Below, piece by piece: positions 1 to 12,348 of a DNA stretch of 64,000 nt. Source of the stretch: Ignelater luminosus (taxonomy: Eukaryota > Arthropoda > Insecta > Coleoptera > Elateridae); contig VTPC01091222.1 of assembly GCA_011009095.1 (NCBI GenBank), forward strand, positions 26,921-90,920, written 5' to 3'. Position numbers and translations under genes: made by a program. Position 1 is the stretch's first letter. The number at the start of each line of letters is the position of its first letter. Below the pieces are notes generated by a model. That model ran no database searches. It was not told the origin of the DNA and was given only the letters and a program-made list of their open reading frames with translations.

Positions 1-1172
1 AAAAAAAGGGTAATTTATGGTTTTTTAGAAAATCAACGGCTAAATTACAAATATTTATGAATTGACTAATGTTAAGCGTGACTTTTACCAGGTGTAGAAG
101 TATGCAGCCGGAATTTGTTTGTAAAAATTACACGTCTTATTTGAAAATTATAAAAAATATTTTATTCAAAATAGTCTCCATTGGAATTTATACATTTTTC
201 CCACCTCTCCGGCAGGTTATGAATGCCACGCCAAAAAGCAATTCTTCCTTTGAAGCGAACGAGTTGTCGAGCCATTTTCGTACATTTTCATACGAATCGA
301 AGTGTTGTTTGGCGAGTGCATGTCCCAATGATGCGAACAGATGGTAATCGGACGGAGCCAAGTCTAGAGAATAAGCCGCATGCGCTAGTATTTCCCAATT
401 GAACGCCTCGATCGTATCCGTGACCCGTTTTGCTGTGTGTGAGGGGGCATTATTATGAAGCAAAATGACTTTATGTTGCCTTTTTGCATATTCTGGTCGT
501 TTTTCACATATTGCTCGATTCAAATCGATCATTTGTTGTTGGTAGCGATCAGTGTTAACGGTTTCACCAGGTTTTAGTAGCTCATAATATATTACACCCT
601 TTTGATCCCATCAAACGCAGAGCATTGTCTTCTTTCCAAAACGATTTGGTCTTGCAGTGGATGTTGATGGTTCGCCTGGATTCACCCATGATTTACCACG
701 CTTAGGATTCTGAAAATATATCCACTTTTCATCACCTGTCACTATTCGATGGAGAAATGATTTTCTTTTATATCTGACGAGCAGCATTTGACAAGTGGTT
801 TTTCTATTTTCTTGCTGTCTTTCATTCAGTTCATGTGGGACCCATTTTCCCACTTTCTGAATCTTTCCCATAGCTTTCAGACGAAAAGATACTGCTTTCT
901 GCGTCACATTTAATTGTTCCGCTAGTTCTTGTTGAGTCTGAGTATCGTCTTCATCCAATAAGGCTTGCAAGTCTTTGTCTTCAAACTTTTTCGGTGGTTT
1001 CCCACGCTCCTCGTTTCTCACACCAAAATCACCACTTTTAAATTTTTTAAACCACTCGAAGCACTGAGTTTTGCCAAGAGCATGTGTACCGTATGCTTCG
1101 ACAAGCATTCTATGCGATTCTGCAGCAGTTTTCTTCAAATGATAGCAGAAAACCATCAATTACCCTTTTTTT
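1..1172. repeat. 24-bp inverted match bracketing the mariner
   Basis: Bases 1-24 and the reverse complement of 1149-1172 agree at 23 of 24 positions (core AAAAAAAGGGTAATT). The right copy overlaps the first codons of the mariner reading frame. A 17-bp version of the same string is at 8195-8211. Whether these are ends of an older element cannot be told, because the left copy touches the window edge. Confidence 0.5.
88..1160 (-). pseudogene. broken mariner transposase (DD34D)
   Basis: A mariner-family transposase would cut and paste its own element at TA sites. The frame runs on the minus strand from about 1159 to 188 and keeps the N-terminal helix-turn-helix region (ELAEQLNVTQKAVSFRLK), the first catalytic Asp (TGDEKW) and the third (LAPSDYH), with 34 residues between the second and third positions. 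It is dead in three ways. A TGG codon of the VWWDQKG motif has become TGA at 611-613. The second catalytic Asp is Asn (HNNAPSH in place of HDN). A frameshift near 235-240 moves the C-terminal RGIHNLPERWEKC motif into another frame. The 3' terminal repeat CCAGGTGTAGAAGTATG starts at 88, next to a TA. The 5' end, including its terminal repeat and first codons, is missing. Confidence 0.92.
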
Positions 1173-1208
1173 CTTGTTTTTTCAAATTCAAGTCAAGAAT
1201 GGTAAAAA

Positions 1209-1497
1209 ATATCTCGGTGAAAAATGGTCGTATCGAGGTTTAAAAAAAGGAAATTGAAGCTGAATAAACAAGCTATCCGGTCCATGCAATGGTTTAGCTA
1301 AAAAAAATTTTTCAGAGTCCGTGGACCCAAAAACCAAAAAAAGAAAATTTGCAAAATTTCTTTGCACGCTATTTCTAAGGATTGCCTGATAATTGTGGCT
1401 CCTAAAAATTTTTGACTAAAAGATTTGAAAACTAGAATCTTGAAGTTTCAAATTGCTTTTTTTTGAATGTCGATACGAGCATTTTTCACTGAGATAC
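1209..1497. repeat. foldback / MITE-like inverted repeat
   Basis: The arm starting at 1209 (TCTCGGTGAAAAATGGTCGT and onward) returns as its reverse complement ending at 1497, at about 80-85 percent identity over some 50 bp. No coding sequence lies between the arms. It resembles a non-autonomous DNA transposon; no target duplication was identified. Confidence 0.7.
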
Positions 1498-2168
1498 AGC
1501 ATTTCTAAAATCACTAAAAAATTTGGGAACTTTTTTTGTTCCTTTAATCTTTTCCATTAGTGTATTGCAATTTGAAATTGATCGGGTTTTGTCATTAAGT
1601 GTGGGGTTATAGGGTTATTATTCTTTACACACACTAATCATTTTTAAATGTTTGATGTTTGTGTTGCACCGAGCAATGTTCAAGTTGCACTTGCTCAAAT
1701 CCATGATGCTAAGAAACACTTAATATTGAAATGAGTGGTGCTCATTAAGCAAGTTCAATCAAAGCCTACTCAATTCAGTTTTTTTTTATCATATTTAATA
1801 TTGATATTAAAAATTAAATTTCTTATAGAGTAGAAGCTTGATTATTTGAAATAATACGGATGAAACCATTTTGGTTAATAGTGTTGTTTTCTAGAAGTCA
1901 ACATGTGAGACCTGTTACAGTTGAATCTTGATAACTCAAATTTATCATAAATAACCAATGTACATAAATTTATATAAAAATACCTTGATTAGTTGAAGTC
2001 TTGATTATTCCTCAACTTGTTTTCTTTTTTCCTTTAAGTTTGGGTTATCAAGGTTACCAAGTAATTTACTGAAAACCATCAATCCTTAATATCCCATAAG
2101 ACAATACAATATCTAAACAAGAAAAAATGTATTTTATTGACTTAAAAAATAGGTTATAAAATGCCTAA

Positions 2169-2499
2169 TTAACTCACTCACAGATATTATCAGTTTTATC
2201 TGAGCACATCCAACCTCAAAATCTTAAATATCATATCCCCACTTGCAATACCTCATTTTAAAGGGAATAATGTGTACACAAAGCTTTTCACTCAAGTGTT
2301 ATGGATAGATCATGTTATTTTGGTAAGTAAGGAACATTTTCTTCTTAAATCATATCAAACACAAAAGTCAAAGGTATGGGTGAAAAGTATGAAACATGCA
2401 ATAGTGATTCACATTAATGGTTCAATTTACATTTTTGTATTTGTACATACATATTTAAAGTTTTGAGGTTGGATGTGTTTAGGCAAATAAAGTGAGTTA
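2169..2499. repeat. foldback element in intron
   Basis: The arm at 2169-2226 contains TAACTCACT and CACATCCAACCTCAAAA. The same two blocks return inverted at 2457-2499. The arms are about 55 bp with a diverged middle. This is probably a short non-autonomous element in the intron just upstream of the first visible exon of the + strand gene. Confidence 0.65.
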
Positions 2500-2803
2500 A
2501 TCATACATTCTAGTCTCCTCCTTCATAAGTCAATAGATCCATTTGTTATTTGGATATTTTCATTTTTAAGAGTTGTTGTATTTAAAACGGCAAAATTAAT
2601 ATTTTAATCTTTTTTAAGCAAAAAACATTTCAATTAACAGAGCGTCTACTGTACATTCATTTATTTAATATTTATATACCACTGCTATTGTAAATGTATG
2701 TGCTTTCTTGTTTTGCACCTTTTGCTTAATTTTTATAATTATAAAATTAACAAGATAAAATCTGTAAGTAAATAATAAAACATTTTACGTTTTGTTTTCA
2801 TAG

Positions 2804-5800
2804 GGCAGCTATCCTTAGAAGCAGAAAAGACTTGGTTGCAATGTGAATGCGAACGCTGGCACTTAAAGTATGGATTGGAAGGTAATAACAAAGTTGATGC
2901 AAATAGCACAGTAACTGTGTAAAATATGTACAAATATTAAATAGAAGTATTTAATAAAAAAAGTACGTTAAAATATTAATTTAAAAAGTAGTGTTAACAT
3001 TTGAGTATTATAATTAATATAAAGTTAATTAGCATTGTATATATCGCATCATTATTAACACTGTGATATTTTTTTTTATTGAAATAAATTTTGTACTTTT
3101 TCTGTTTTTTGTTTTTGTTTTCTTTTTATTTTTATTTTGTTTTTATTTTATTTTTAATGTATAATGCATACATAACTGAATCTCAATGTGAAGTGAGTGC
3201 TTTTTCCAAATTTGTTGCTTATAAAAGGTATGTAGTTAAGACCCAAATTTGTAAAAGAACTAACCCTAAAAATCGATTTAAAATTAAAGCAAAAGAAACT
3301 TAATCTGAAAAGATGCATGAATTTACTTGTTAGATTAAAATTAAACACTTCTTACCAATTTCCTTTGCAGCTATGTCACAAGTTGAGAAAGGTCAGTCAA
3401 CACCAGCTCTTGCAGAAGCCGGATTACAACCTCAAACTGCTAGTACATCATTGGGAATGATAACAGAACACAACTTACTAGAATCTTGTACTCGTCTGTC
3501 AATTTCTCTGGAACAGAACGGCATCTTTAAAGTATGTTAACTTTAAAACATTCGCAATATTGTATTTATATTTAACTTATTTATAGGCAGGAAATAATTC
3601 ACATTCATCCAGTGATAGTCAATCATCAAAGACAAGCCAAAACCATTCTGCTCCAAGAATGACACTAGAAGAATTACGAGCTGTAAATAGATATGCAGAA
3701 AGTACACGTAGTTTAAGTTATTTACCTCAGGTACAATTATTTATATGTACACTTACCAATTGGTTTTTAATGATAGTTTAATTTAGGTACATGAACGTCA
3801 GAGAGCGCGCATGTTAACTCGTTCTCAGTGGTTTTTGACACCGTCGGTGGAGTGTACAAGTTGTGGTGGTTCTCTAGATTTAGCACTGGCTGACGCAAAT
3901 GTTTCTGCGTTGACTAATGCCCTTCTCAGGAAATCTTCATCGGGCACAATTGGTATTACTATTTATGTTTTTCCTATTTTAAATAAAAAATTTGTAAATG
4001 AATTTAGTAGTTAGAAACTGGCAGTAGTCTTTTAACCTACATCTATTACAAAACTACATTGGCATACTATCTACTTTACTGAAGACTTGTTTATTTTTCT
4101 ACAATCCTTTCTTACTTAAAAGAACAAGGATAGTAATAGTAGTAATAATAGTAACTCATGGGAGGACAAGTGTCCAGCAATGTAGACTATTTTTACTAAC
4201 CTCTAGCTGTTCTCTTAACCAAACAAAGACCATCTGTCTGCATTTTTACCTCTGTTCGGCTCTAGTTTCTTCTTGCAGTTTTCTAACAGTTCGGTGAATG
4301 CCAGGATATTTCATCATCAAGAGTTTCTCTATGAAGTGTTTTCTACCCTAAAGGTGTTAAACCTTAATCACAGCTACCCCACATTTTCCTATTATTCATT
4401 CATTGAGCTCTTGGTCAGAATGAGACCAACATGCTGATTGATTGAATTGTATGCTTGGTTTCACATATAAAATGTTATTTCATGTCAGCAAACCTAACCT
4501 AAAATATGTATAATTAACAAATTTCAGACATAGATAAACTATCAAGCCTTACACATGTTTACACCATTAAAAGCATGAATGGTTTGTGCATATTTGCATT
4601 TTATCATTAAAACGATGTTATGATAAATAAACTATCATTGATTTAAAGTTAATACATTTTTTATTTTGTTTTACTTTAAAACATTTTGTTTTAATCATGC
4701 CAGTCCTACTAATACAAAATTACTTTTAAAAATATGAAATAAATTTTAACGCTGCATAATCAGCATAAAAGGAGAAGTGGCTATCAAGAAATAAACACAT
4801 TTGGACTATGGCAGCTCAGTTGCAGCAGTCAAAATGAGGACCATACTCGAATTGTGTTCACACGATTGATGAATCTATGGCTGTTACTTACATGTGCATT
4901 CCATAAGCAAACAAACATATTTTAAACATGCATTTTTCTTAGCGCTTTGTATAGTAAATGACTTTTCGTCTAAAAAACTATTTCAAGAAGCATCATGTAA
5001 ACTTGATTCTTATCGATTTATTTTTACTATTATCACCATTCATTGAATTGAGTATAGGAAGTGAAAGGATAATTTTTCTTTTTTGTTCTACACTTCTGCT
5101 GATAGGTTGTTCTAAACTTCAGAAATAAGTGTCTTCTAATCTGAAGTGGTTTGTAAGAACTTTCATCAAAAAATTTAGCTTTTTCCTAATAGTCTGACCC
5201 TCTTGAATGTGTCCTGTCAAGTTGGAAGGTACTTAGTCTGGCTGCAACCTTTGCTTTTTGTCTGCAATTCTTCTTGTGTTACATATGCCCGTTCATTTAG
5301 AGCTTACTATACTTGCTATACCTAAGATGCCCTTCTTCTTATTGCTGAGGATATCATCCTTTGTAACCCAAACTTTACTTCCCTTTTTCTTTGTGAACTC
5401 TTCAAGAACAGATGTACATTCCTAGATGAGAGCTGATGGTCCTAAGTGAGCAGGTTTTCTTGAAAGTTGCATGACTATTGGAGCGGCTGTAGCACACATT
5501 GTACTGTTCCTGTCCTGATCTCTAGTATGGTACATACTTCTTCTGTTTCACAACTTGATGACCGTTGTGAACATACACACTCTTAAGATCAGGTTTGAAA
5601 AGTTCTAATGTATCCTAAAGTGATGCATTTGGGAGTTACAAAGAAATTAGAATTCCAAGTGAGATTAGTTTTAATGCCACTAATCAAATAAAGAATGATC
5701 CAGAAATGCTAAAAAAGTCTGTTCAACTGTACATTAATAATGGTGGTGGCCATTTTGAATCACATTTTAATTAAAACTAATGTTTGTTGAGTAATAAAGG

Positions 5801-8062
5801 ACTGCAATTACTTGGAATCCTAAGTTACTATTTTAGGACACATTTATTTTAGAACTTTTTGAACCAAAATAACCTTAAGAATATGTGTATCATTATGGCC
5901 CTCAAGTTGTGAACACCCTGTATATGAGGCATTCCACGTGAAATCGCACAATTTTTGGAGAAAATTGACCTTCATGTCTTAGATTTTACTGAAACTTTTT
6001 TTAACGGTTTTTTAAGACAAAATAAGAGATACGTATCTTTTTATATCTGGATAACTCGATCATTATGGTAATTACAAAGCATCAAAGTTTCTGAAAATTT
6101 GTACGCGCTGCTCTGTTTAAGTGTAAATATTTCTCGTTCTGTTTATGGCAGGGACTTGTTATTCAGCATATAAAGCAAGGAGTACTTTTTCATACATATA
6201 CACAAAAATTAAATTCATGGTTACGTACTGTGATTTCTAAGATGTTTTATTTTATAAAATTTTAAAACAACTATGTATGTATTCTTTGATACTTTCTCTA
6301 TAAATCTGCAAAATATCAAGATGGGATTCGTTTTGGTTCGTTTATAATCACTTACCAAACACTGGCGTGTGAACAAAGACATATCAATAATCGTCGAATT
6401 TTTACAGCGCGAGTACTCATGAGTTCAATTATTAATGTACAATGTTAGTGCAGACACTGTAATAACTCGTAACCACAATTTTAAACTAACTTAAAAAGCA
6501 ACAAATTCATTTGTTGTTTCTAAATTTTTGAAGAAGCAGGTGAATCACTTCCTGTGAAATCTTACGGGGTGCTGTGTTTGCTGAACCCCCCTTATTAGGC
6601 TCATGTTCTTCGTTGCACGCTCATAAAGCATTTGTATTAAAGTGCATTTATGATAGTAATTCCATTCTAAGAATGTGTACAAAGTACATGTGTGAGAATC
6701 CTGTGGAATTTTTGTAGAATTTTAAACAACCAAGTTAATGCTAAAAATTACAATTGAAAAAACAAGCCTTAAAAGTTGTGTTTTTTTTTTTGTTAGATAT
6801 ATCTCAATAGTTATCGGGTAAAACATCATTTTCTAGACTTGAAGATGATTTAACCTAAACATTCTTACATTAATTTAAAATGGAGAAGCAAACGTTTTCA
6901 TATTACGTAGAGCCCTAACACTCAGAAATTTTTACACAAAATAAAATAAAAAATACAAAATAATGATACTTGACGTAAACAAAAAATACGTCTTTCCTCC
7001 ATTGATTCATATACATAAAAAATTTTTCGAGCAATTTACAATTAACTTGAGATGTTTTGTGACTGTGCGACTTCACGTGGAATGCCTCATATGCCTTGGT
7101 CTTGCAACTGTTCGAAGTAACTGCTGCATGTTAGTCAGGTCAGCCTTCTGTGTAGCATACTCAGGAGTTTTGTGGAAATTGTACTTAAAATAGTTCCAAC
7201 CTCAATCAATCTTCCATTTCTTTGATACTATAGACAGAAATATTTAATAAAAGTGAAATAATAATAATAATAATAAGCAATGATAATTAAAGTAAACAAA
7301 CCAATTATTTTTAGTTTTTACAGTATTTGTTTGGTAAATAACTACAGTTCATTCTAAATGTATTTAAAAGGTTAGCATCAAAATCATCAAAATAAACATT
7401 GTGGTAGCAGAAATTATTCGTGTTGCCGTTTGTGAACGTCAAGGTAATGTGTTTCATTAATGAAGGAATGAACTTTTTGACTATTTGAGTAAACATGAAA
7501 TGAAGTGCATGTAAATCTAGCATTGTTAGCTTTTTATTTAAAAAAAAAATTTAGATTTCATTATGTAATACAGAACTTATATTTTTGTTTAGTTGGAGCT
7601 GTTGGATTATCTTTAAGTGCTGAATCAATACAAAAAAAGCCAAGCATCCGTCGTACAAACTCAAGGGACAAACGCCAATATTTACATCGATCAAATAGTA
7701 GAAGAAATAAAGAAAATGGATCTCGATCAAATAGGTGAGAAATATGATTTCTAGATATTAAATTTACAGAAATGTAATTACACTTAGAAAATGTTTTTAT
7801 TAGTTGCGAAAATCCTTTTTTTTTACAAATTTATAGTTTTAAGAATCGAAGTGAAAGGAAAAATTCTCATTCACGATCTGGCAGCTTTAAAATTAAGTAT
7901 GATAGTATATCAAGATCTAGCAGTTTTAAAGGTAAAAGTGAACTGTGTTCATGTCCAAGTCCTGGTTCAGTGGGCGAACAACCCGAAGAAGAAGTTAAAG
8001 TAACATCCTCAGGACGTACAGAAACAATATGTGTTACATTGACTTACAAACCACGAATTTAA
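2804..8062 (+). CDS. 3' part of an unrecognised gene, six coding exons
   Basis: The exons are 2804-2881, 3371-3531, 3587-3730, 3787-3952, 7593-7734 and 7837-8062 (TAA at 8060-8062). Every junction is GT-AG and the reading frame is continuous; for example, the single G ending exon one completes a codon with the CT that opens the next exon. The gene enters from the left edge, so its start is not seen. The visible C-terminus is about 305 residues. It begins with a charged, possibly helical stretch (LEAEKTWLQCECERWHLKYG), continues through a conserved-looking block (MTLEELRAVNRYAESTRSLS, then RSQWFLTP), and ends in a Ser/Arg/Lys-rich tail with repeated SNS/SRSSSF motifs before TETICVTLTYKPRI. No membrane segment or catalytic motif is evident. 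The tail suggests a phosphorylated cytoplasmic end of a larger protein, but I do not recognise the family. Introns are 489, 55, 56, 3640 and 102 bp. Failure to splice after 2881 or 3952 would give short truncated ends. Confidence 0.75.
4200..5620 (-). pseudogene. possible decayed coding sequence, source unknown
   Basis: On the minus strand between about 5530 and 5165 one frame stays protein-like for some 120 codons with three stops. It includes the stretches TSVLEEFTKKKGSKVWVTKD and KKKGILGIASIVSS. A second protein-like patch (KYPGIHRTVRKLQEETRAEQ) lies near 4240-4330. Both are inside the 3.6-kb intron of the + strand gene. They may be remnants of a transposon or a retrocopy. I could not assign a family, and a chance reading is possible. 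Confidence 0.25.
5932..7092. mobile_element. 1.16-kb element with 29-bp terminal inverted repeats
   Basis: The left end 5932-5960 (ATATGAGGCATTCCACGTGA and onward) and the reverse complement of the right end 7064-7092 match at 28 of 29 positions. The interior is AT-rich with no transposase-like reading frame, so this is a non-autonomous DNA element inside the long intron. The target duplication is unclear because the ends are flanked by short AT sequence. Confidence 0.75.
7254..7276. repeat. ATA microsatellite
   Basis: About seven tandem ATA/AAT units lie in the long intron of the + strand gene. Confidence 0.8.
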
Positions 8063-8825
8063 ACTTTTTTCTGTCATTTAATAATTTCATTTTTACAATG
8101 ACAGGGGTTAGAAAAAAAAGGATGTTTAAATAGAGTATCAGTGTGTAACCTTTAAGAAAACAAGATTACACACTTAAAACAAAGCAAATAGACCAAAAAA
8201 AGGGTAATTTAACGAAGACTGCATTCCAAAAAAAGAATTTTGTGCATTTATTGTTGGATATAGCTTTTAAAGTAAATTTAGCTTTTTGTACATATTTTGC
8301 TATTTCTTATTAAAAAGTCAAGGGAGATTTCATCAAATTTTTTATGAAAACATATTTTTAAAGTTTTAAGTAAGGTTTTTAGGCTTTGTAAGGTATACAA
8401 AGTAAGTGAATGTTAATGGGACAAAAAATTAAATCACAGGGCTCACAGTTTTATATTTTTAGGTAATAGTATGTATTTTAGGTAGGATGGTGTTTGAATT
8501 TCAGTATTTAAGAAACAATGAATTAGTGAATGTCAACCATAAAGACCAAGGTTGCTTGTAGAAGGTTTAATTACTGCATGTGAAAAATAACTAAATATAT
8601 ATAGCAATTGTATAGATTTAGTATATTTTCCATATGAGTTGTGATTGAAAAATTCTTAGAATGATACTCCAAATTGAAAGCAAGTTCTTTGCAACTACAA
8701 ATATTGACTGTAATGATTTTCTTATGTGTTTGAATGTTACTGTGATTTTTTTAATTTCCAATGATGATATCAGATCTTTCTCTTTAGAAATAATGTTAAG
8801 TTTTGGAAGTGTTGAGCTATTAAAA

Positions 8826-9026
8826 CAAGTGATCATTAAAATTTCAGTTCCCAGGAGGCTATGAAAGACAAAATTATATCTTAGCTTAGTCCGTAAAATT
8901 ATCTGTCAAATTGACAAGGCAAAATCATCAGTTTATAGGTTATGTGTTGGCATGCATTATGTCTAAGCTACGCCCTACAGAAAAATTTCCCAGCCTATTG
9001 GGAACTAAAATTTTAATGATTGCTCG
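8826..9026 (+). mobile_element. MITE family 1, copy A
   Basis: This is an approximately 200-bp element with inverted ends: CATTAAAATTTCAGTTCCCA near 8834 and its inverted counterpart ending near 9026. The whole body is related to the segment 17514-17706 in opposite orientation, including the shared central piece around ATCATCAGTTTATAGGTTATG's core. It has no coding capacity and lies downstream of the + strand gene. Confidence 0.8.
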
Positions 9027-9029
9027 TTA

Positions 9030-11730
9030 TTTATGTTGTGACTAAAGGAATTTGAACCATACTGTAATATGTAACTGCAAATTACTATGAAGAAAACTGT
9101 TGTTATTTAATAACTTATGTATACAAATGAATAATATGTACAATTTTTTTATCAATGAGAGAAAAAAAAGTTATTCAAACTGCAATTACCAAAATCAAGC
9201 AAAATTCCATCAAAACAAAAATTACATCTTTGCTCTATACCTTATCTCATTTCTATAATTCCAATCCATTTCAAATGTTTAGGGTTTTAGTTGCATGCAC
9301 TGTTATACCCCAAACTTATTTATGTTGGTGTTACTATTTCTAGTTACACATTTCTCACTAGAAAATCTGTCAAACGAATGTCATATGTCAAAATAGGGTT
9401 AAAATGCAGTAAATTCGTTTTTATGTGCAAATCAGTTTGATTACAATTAATATTGAAGTAATAAACACAAAAAATAAATTTTTATTCCAAATAATAAACA
9501 AATAACAAAAGGTAACTATGAAATGCAAACATTTACCTTTTCTGAATGACAATCTAACCTCTGATTTTAAATAAAAACAAATAACAATATTGTCAACATT
9601 TCTCAATGAAAAGTTCTAGTGTTTAGAAGGTTTTGTTACAAACACAACAAAAATTTAACAGGAATTATAGAAATGAGATAAACTATACATCTATAGTAAA
9701 ACAAAAGACTGCTTTGAAACTATCTTTGTATTCAACATGAAATTATCTAAAACTTTCAGAGCACTGGATGATACCATAAGGATTTAGTTATATGGAAATA
9801 TTTCAGATGACTTTCGAATTACAGAATCATTCAGAATTATTTTCTATAATTGAAGTCGTGTAAGAAAAGTCATCTAACTTATGTCAAAACTAATTAAGCA
9901 TAGTTGATGTTGAAAACACCATTTTTTGCAGCATGGTTATTGAAAAGTATTTGCTTTCTATGACGATGATATAGGCTATTTTGTTATGTGAGTAGTCAGT
10001 AGTTCAATTTTTATTTCGAGTTAATCAATTGAATTGAATTTACTGATTGTTAGTATTTCACAAGATTGTCAACAAACTTTTGATGTATTCAAAAACCTGC
10101 TGCATTTTTATTTCTTATACAGTATTTCCTGTTAACTTGACATGTTGCAACTTGCTATCAAAATTGCAGTAAATTACATTTGTTATGTTCAATTGTTATT
10201 TGATGGTATGATTTCTTGGAAATTTCAATCACACCTCGTAAGTAGGATGTTACTGTTCAGTACAAAGTCCTTTCAACTTTGAATTTCTTTTTATAGCCCT
10301 ATCAGATGAGATATTTGTCAGTGCTGATTCTTTTTCCATAAATTATTTATTGCGGTTTCAAATCTATAAGCAATGGAAACAAAATGCCTTTAGATATATT
10401 ATCAGCATTGAATCAACAAACATTATCTGTATACCATTCTGATAGGGCTTTAATATTGAAATGTTCTTCAAATCCTAGTATAACCGAAGATTAGGTTGCA
10501 ATTTTGTAATTTATTTATGACTGACTATTATGGCTTTATTTTATACAATCACATTTTAGTGTGTATTTTGTATTTCTTTACCTTTGCAAGGTACATATTG
10601 CTGATCAATGAATGCTGTGATAAAGAAAACAACACAATAATTGTGAAACTATTTCGGATTTTTTGTTAAAAGTCTATTTCATAAACCTATGAATATCCTA
10701 AATTGTAATAAGATACTGCAGTTCAAAATGTTGTTTTAATACTACAAAATAACATCACATAGATCAACATAAGAATTTAAAAACAAATCGGCCATTTTGG
10801 CACTAAAGTGAACATAACTCCAAAGGGAAAAGTCAAGATCCTGTAGGATTCCCTCTTTCAATTCATCAATTTAGAAAAGTCTATTCCAGATACTCGCATA
10901 CAAGTATGCAAGTGCTTTGTCTTGTTAAAATCATATCATATTCAAAGGGACATTTGAATACACTTCATGTTGAGAATTGATGATTAAAAGTCACATTTAA
11001 TTTTCAATATTTAATATACACTTATTTATGTACATTAATGGGTTTTAGATTGATAAAATAGTTATAGGCATTATATTATTATATTAACAACTTATACTGA
11101 TCTTTATACAATCATGTTATAGTAACAAATGACGCCCTCAGCTTCAAGCCCTTTCCTTTTATACTTAATGACTAACACACAGTTGTGTAACATATTCCTG
11201 GTAAATTATTAAGGTTCTGTTAAGCTTAAAGATGATTGTTACCTGTTTATTTTTGAAGGAAAGAAACATGCATGTTTCTTAGAAGGGCGCTTCTGCTGAA
11301 GGGCTGCGTAAGCTTGAAATTGTAGGAACTATCTTAGTTAGGTACTTAACTAAAGTTGCATAAATACTATTGTGTACTACTTGTTGCTCGACACTTCATT
11401 TGCAAATATAATACATAAAGCAGTTTAACTACAACAGCTGTCACTCCTGTGAATAAATTCACTTTGATGCCAGAACAACTGATACAGTCATCTGAGTTTG
11501 TTGACGAAAACTGCTTGTTTTGGCATATTTTATAATCGACTGAAATTTGTTGATTTAATAATGTAATAAGTTTATTATTAAGAAGTCATACTTAGATTTG
11601 ACTAGTCTGCCTTCTTCATTTTCCCTAATTCAGCTTCTCATTAAATATGTTTCATAGTAACATCAATAAACCTTTACAACTTTTCAAACCTTTTGATATT
11701 CTATAGGTGAAATTGAGAAAATGTGACTAG
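9030..11730. other. AT-rich intergenic sequence
   Basis: No gene, long repeat or transposase similarity was seen here apart from the short inverted-repeat element at 10292-10452. The small reading frames lack codon bias and splice context. Confidence 0.5.
10292..10452. repeat. possible 161-bp MITE
   Basis: The left end TATAGCCCTATCAGA (10292-10306) and the inverted right end (10438-10452) match at 14 of 15 bases. A second inverted pair (CAGTGCTGATTC and its counterpart) lies just inside. There is no coding sequence. Confidence 0.55.
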
Positions 11731-11732
11731 TA

Positions 11733-11996
11733 CAGTAATACCTCGACTTACGCGAATCTGAATTTACGCGATTTTTAAATGTTGTCGATTCGTCTTTTGT
11801 TGACAGAAGGCCTCAGTTTAATTGAAAAAGGGTTACAAGTTTTGGAAAACATAGACTCCAACGAGGAAATTTTGTGTGAGAAGAAAAAATCTTTGATCCG
11901 TCAGATTGTTAGATTTTATGAAGCCTTCTACGTCAAAATAACTTTGATTTACATTTTTGCAATTCATAATAATATAATTTGTTGTATTATCTAAGA
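11733..11996 (+). pseudogene. pogo/Tigger-like transposon fragment
   Basis: The sequence CAGTAATACCTCGACTTACG, next to a TA at 11731-11732, has the form of a pogo/Tigger terminal repeat. It is followed at 11800-11930 by codons reading EGLSLIEKGLQVLENIDSNE, which resembles the C-terminal end of pogo-type transposases as I know them. The catalytic core is absent, so this is an internally deleted remnant. The right-hand end was not found. Confidence 0.6.
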
Positions 11997-12022
11997 TTTT
12001 ATTACACATTTTTCTTTTGTTT

Positions 12023-12332
12023 GGGTTACGTAGAAAGATCTATTTTTCATCACTAGTGACAATCCTCCTCCAGAAGTGATCATCTCTAGGATTCAAACTT
12101 CAACTTGCCTTTGTGCTTGGGCATCCAATAAATCATGGGGATCCATTTGGGGATTTTTATGGACCAATTCCATCTTTTTCAAGTGTTGGTTTACAGTGGA
12201 TTTTGATGACCCAATTCTTCTCGATAATTCACAAACATTGGATTGGAGATCATCAGTAGTATTATTATGCACAAAACTTATGCGACAACCTAGTACAAGA
12301 AAATCATCATCTGCATTTAAAATATGCAGCAA
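12023..12332 (-). pseudogene. mariner transposase fragment
   Basis: The minus-strand reading contains a helix-turn-helix (LSRRIGSSKSTVNQHLKKM) and, further along, DDHFWRRIVTSDEK, which matches the first catalytic Asp region of mariner transposases. The Trp after DEK is a TAG stop, and an earlier stop interrupts the frame near 12090. The sequence ends abruptly after FLRNP, so the rest of the catalytic domain is lost. It abuts the hAT end at 12349. Confidence 0.75.
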
Positions 12333-12348
12333 AACTTTCTTTTAAAAG

